Below are positions 6,742 to 8,597 of a DNA stretch of 8,597 nucleotides, piece after piece. The notes below the pieces were generated by a model that ran no database searches, was not told the origin of the DNA, and worked only from the letters and a program-made list of their open reading frames with translations. Positions within the stretch are counted from its first letter, which is position 1. Each line of letters begins with the position of its first letter. This DNA comes from Fidelibacterota bacterium (GTDB lineage Bacteria; Fidelibacterota; UBA8477), in the NCBI GenBank assembly GCA_021734045.1, contig JAIPJR010000095.1, positions 1 to 8,597 on the forward strand, read 5' to 3'. A program made the position numbers and the translations under genes.

Positions 6742-8367
6742 ATGACCACTGAAAAAGTAAAACTGACGGTATTGCTGCTGGAAGACAGTCTGGCGGATCA
6801 GAATCTCATCAAACAATTTTTTAAGCGTGCCCTTGTTGCAGACTTCACATTGAAAATAGCGTCCGATTTGGCAGAAGCTGAGACGCTGCTGAAAGAAAAT
6901 TCCATTCAGGTGATGCTGGTAGATTTGGAGCTGCCGGACAGTCGCGGTCTTCATGCCGTGGAATATCTGGTGGAGAAATGGCCGGCGATACCAGTTGTGG
7001 TTTTAACCGGTCACGATGATGAATTACTGGGAATCAAAGCGGTTAAAAAAGGGGCTCAGGATTATCTCATCAAGGGTCAGGTGACGCGGGAAATCATGGT
7101 TCGATCAGTCCGCTACGCGGTGGAGCGCAAACATTCCCAGCTTCTGCTGGAGGAACAGGCGATCCGGCAGGCTGGGATTTTGACCTTAGGTCAGCAGGCG
7201 CTGCAAGAGAAGCCCATCGATGATTTGTTCCGGCGTGCGGTTACATTGGTCCGGAAAACACTGGGAATTACAGGGTGCTGCATCAGCAGATATTCAGCTA
7301 AGACAGACCAGGTTGATCTGGTTGCGGTAGAAGGATTATCTCAGCTCGACCAGGATCCGGAGGAAACAGCCTTCATCCGCTGGGTGCTGAAGCGCTCAGA
7401 ACCGGTGAATATTGAGAATGCGAGGGAGATGGATTCAGCGGAAATACTCCCGCTTTGGGCTCGCAACAATGATATCCAGGCAATGCATTGTATCACCATT
7501 CCCCAGGGCCAGTCTCCGTATGGTGTGTTAGCTGCTTTTCATAATTCGCCGCGGTCGTTCACACCGGATGAACAGGTGTTTCTGGTGGTGGTGGTCAATG
7601 TTCTTGCTGAAGCATTGCAACGCTTCCGGGCGCGTCAGGGACTGGAGAACGCCCTGGAAAAAGCTAGAAAATCGGAGCAGGTTAAAAATCTCTTTCTGGC
7701 CAACATGTCCCACGAAATTCGAACGCCGTTAAATTCGATTCTGGGGTTTATTTCCCTGATTGAGACAGCGGTGACGGATAAAATCACTGAGGAAGAGCGC
7801 TCCTTTTTTGGGTTGGTGAAGGAGTCGGGTGAGCGCCTCATGCGTACTGTCCACGAAGTGCTGGATATTGCCCAGATCGAAGCTGATTCCTTGCAGTTAG
7901 AGCCTGTGGCGATGAACCTATGTGCCTTATTGGAGGCAAAATCCGACGAGTGGCGCGAGCGGGCTGCTGCTAAAAATTTGTCTTTCACGATTCACAAGTA
8001 TCCTACCAGCCTGTATGTGATGGCTGATGAATATTGTATCGGAGAGGCCCTGGGGCACCTGATGGATAATGCCATCAAATTCACTGACAAAGGTGGCATC
8101 ACTATCCAGGCAGATGCGACGCAGGAACACATCATGCTGACGATTGAGGACACGGGTATTGGCATGTCACACCGCTACCTGCAGACCATTTTCCAGGCAT
8201 TTACCCAGGAGAGCAGTGGTTACAGTAAAAAATTTCAGGGGGTGGGACTGGGCTTGGCGCTTACCAAGCGTTACCTGGAATTGAACGGTACTGCCATTGA
8301 GGTGAGCAGTGAAGTGGGGAAGGGAACCATCGTCACACTCACTTTTTCCAGAATACTCCCTTCATAA
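6742..8367 (+). CDS. Soluble hybrid sensor histidine kinase: receiver - GAF - HisKA - HATPase
   Basis: This is a 541-aa cytosolic two-component protein with no signal peptide or membrane segment. The N-terminal receiver domain (about 7-128) has the acidic pair E14/D15, phosphoacceptor D61 (VDLELPDS), T89 and K111 (YLIKGQ). A GAF-like sensor domain follows at about 150-295. A short helical linker leads to HisKA (about 312-380) with H324 in the H-box MSHEIRTPLN. The ATPase domain has the N-box N443 (HLMDNAIKF), the G1 box D470 in EDTGIG, an F-box (IFQAF) and the G2 box GVGLGLAL (500-507). All phosphotransfer residues are present, so it should be active. The ligand of the GAF domain cannot be read from sequence. 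The start at 6742 has only a weak GGAG (6724-6727) at 14 nt; the frame has a stop at 6670-6672 and no better start. There is no DNA-binding output domain and no partner regulator in the window. A separate transcription unit from the purine operon is likely. Confidence 0.9.
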   Translation: MTTEKVKLTVLLLEDSLADQNLIKQFFKRALVADFTLKIASDLAEAETLLKENSIQVMLVDLELPDSRGLHAVEYLVEKWPAIPVVVLTGHDDELLGIKAVKKGAQDYLIKGQVTREIMVRSVRYAVERKHSQLLLEEQAIRQAGILTLGQQALQEKPIDDLFRRAVTLVRKTLGITGCCISRYSAKTDQVDLVAVEGLSQLDQDPEETAFIRWVLKRSEPVNIENAREMDSAEILPLWARNNDIQAMHCITIPQGQSPYGVLAAFHNSPRSFTPDEQVFLVVVVNVLAEALQRFRARQGLENALEKARKSEQVKNLFLANMSHEIRTPLNSILGFISLIETAVTDKITEEERSFFGLVKESGERLMRTVHEVLDIAQIEADSLQLEPVAMNLCALLEAKSDEWRERAAAKNLSFTIHKYPTSLYVMADEYCIGEALGHLMDNAIKFTDKGGITIQADATQEHIMLTIEDTGIGMSHRYLQTIFQAFTQESSGYSKKFQGVGLGLALTKRYLELNGTAIEVSSEVGKGTIVTLTFSRILPS

Positions 8368-8597
8368 ATAAAATAACTTTCAGGTGCTCTTCTACCCGTT
8401 TCTTGTTCCATAATACCTTCCATTCCCAACGCATGGACATATATTCTTACACAATAAGTAGTCGTCCCTGATAAAATCTAATTCACACACCTACGGGAAC
8501 TGGACACGGGTGAATCGAGTCAATATTTCTAATGTTTTGCCAGATTTTGGTGATTTGGGCATAAATAAAATCGGGCACAAAAAGGATAGCCCTAAGG
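8368..8597. other. Non-coding, AT-richer tail of the window
   Basis: These 230 nt follow the kinase stop. All frames on both strands are broken into short runs, and I find no start with a ribosome binding site and a family-like protein. No clear terminator follows the kinase. A 6-bp inverted repeat, ATTCAC/GTGAAT (8481-8486 and 8510-8515, 23-nt loop), and two GGGCA copies 16 nt apart (8557 and 8573) are present but too weak to name. It may be the leader of a gene beyond the right edge. Confidence 0.5.

Noticed and set aside
8339-8440. Minus-strand 33-codon frame starting MSMRWEWK
   Set aside because: It overlaps the kinase 3' end, has no good ribosome binding site, and such a short frame is expected by chance.
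8481-8515. Inverted repeat ATTCAC...GTGAAT as terminator or operator
   Set aside because: Arms are only 6 bp with a 23-nt loop, no T-run follows, and the arms do not extend.
8552-8597. Possible riboswitch start near the right edge (GGGCACAAAAAGGATAGCCC)
   Set aside because: It vaguely recalls a cyclic di-GMP riboswitch 5' side, but the GCAAACC core is absent and the window ends too soon to fold it.

Overview
The window shows a tightly packed plus-strand operon for purine (8-oxopurine) metabolism, followed after a short gap by a separate soluble signalling kinase. Base composition is near 50% GC, starts are ATG, and most genes have clear Shine-Dalgarno sites. This fits a free-living bacterium, probably Gram-negative and capable of anaerobic growth. 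No rRNA, tRNA or other phylogenetic marker is present, so I do not name a phylum.

Positions 1-6599 hold five genes separated by 7 nt, 4 nt, a 10-nt overlap and a 4-nt overlap. They are: (1) the 3' part of a YgfK-type flavoprotein with GltD-like FAD and NAD(P)H domains and C-terminal 4Fe-4S cysteines; (2) a TRZ/ATZ-family amidohydrolase that reads as 8-oxoguanine deaminase (8-oxoguanine to urate); (3-5) the FAD, 2Fe-2S and molybdopterin subunits of a xanthine dehydrogenase-family molybdenum hydroxylase. From memory, the order resembles E. coli ygfK-ssnA-ygfM-xdhD. The differences are that the amidohydrolase is of the 8-oxoguanine deaminase type rather than SsnA, and that the 2Fe-2S and Mo domains are separate genes rather than one fused xdhD.

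A working model (inference): the deaminase feeds urate into a purine pool that the Mo hydroxylase oxidises or reduces. Electrons would travel Mo - 2Fe-2S - FAD and could pass to or from NAD(P)H through the YgfK-like protein. In an anaerobe this could run as urate reduction to xanthine, the entry to purine fermentation, or as purine oxidation. The sequence cannot fix the direction or show selenium dependence.

Positions 6600-6741 are non-coding and contain a near-palindrome upstream of the kinase. Positions 6742-8367 encode a receiver-GAF-HisKA-HATPase protein without membrane segments. Positions 8368-8597 are AT-richer and carry no gene I can support.
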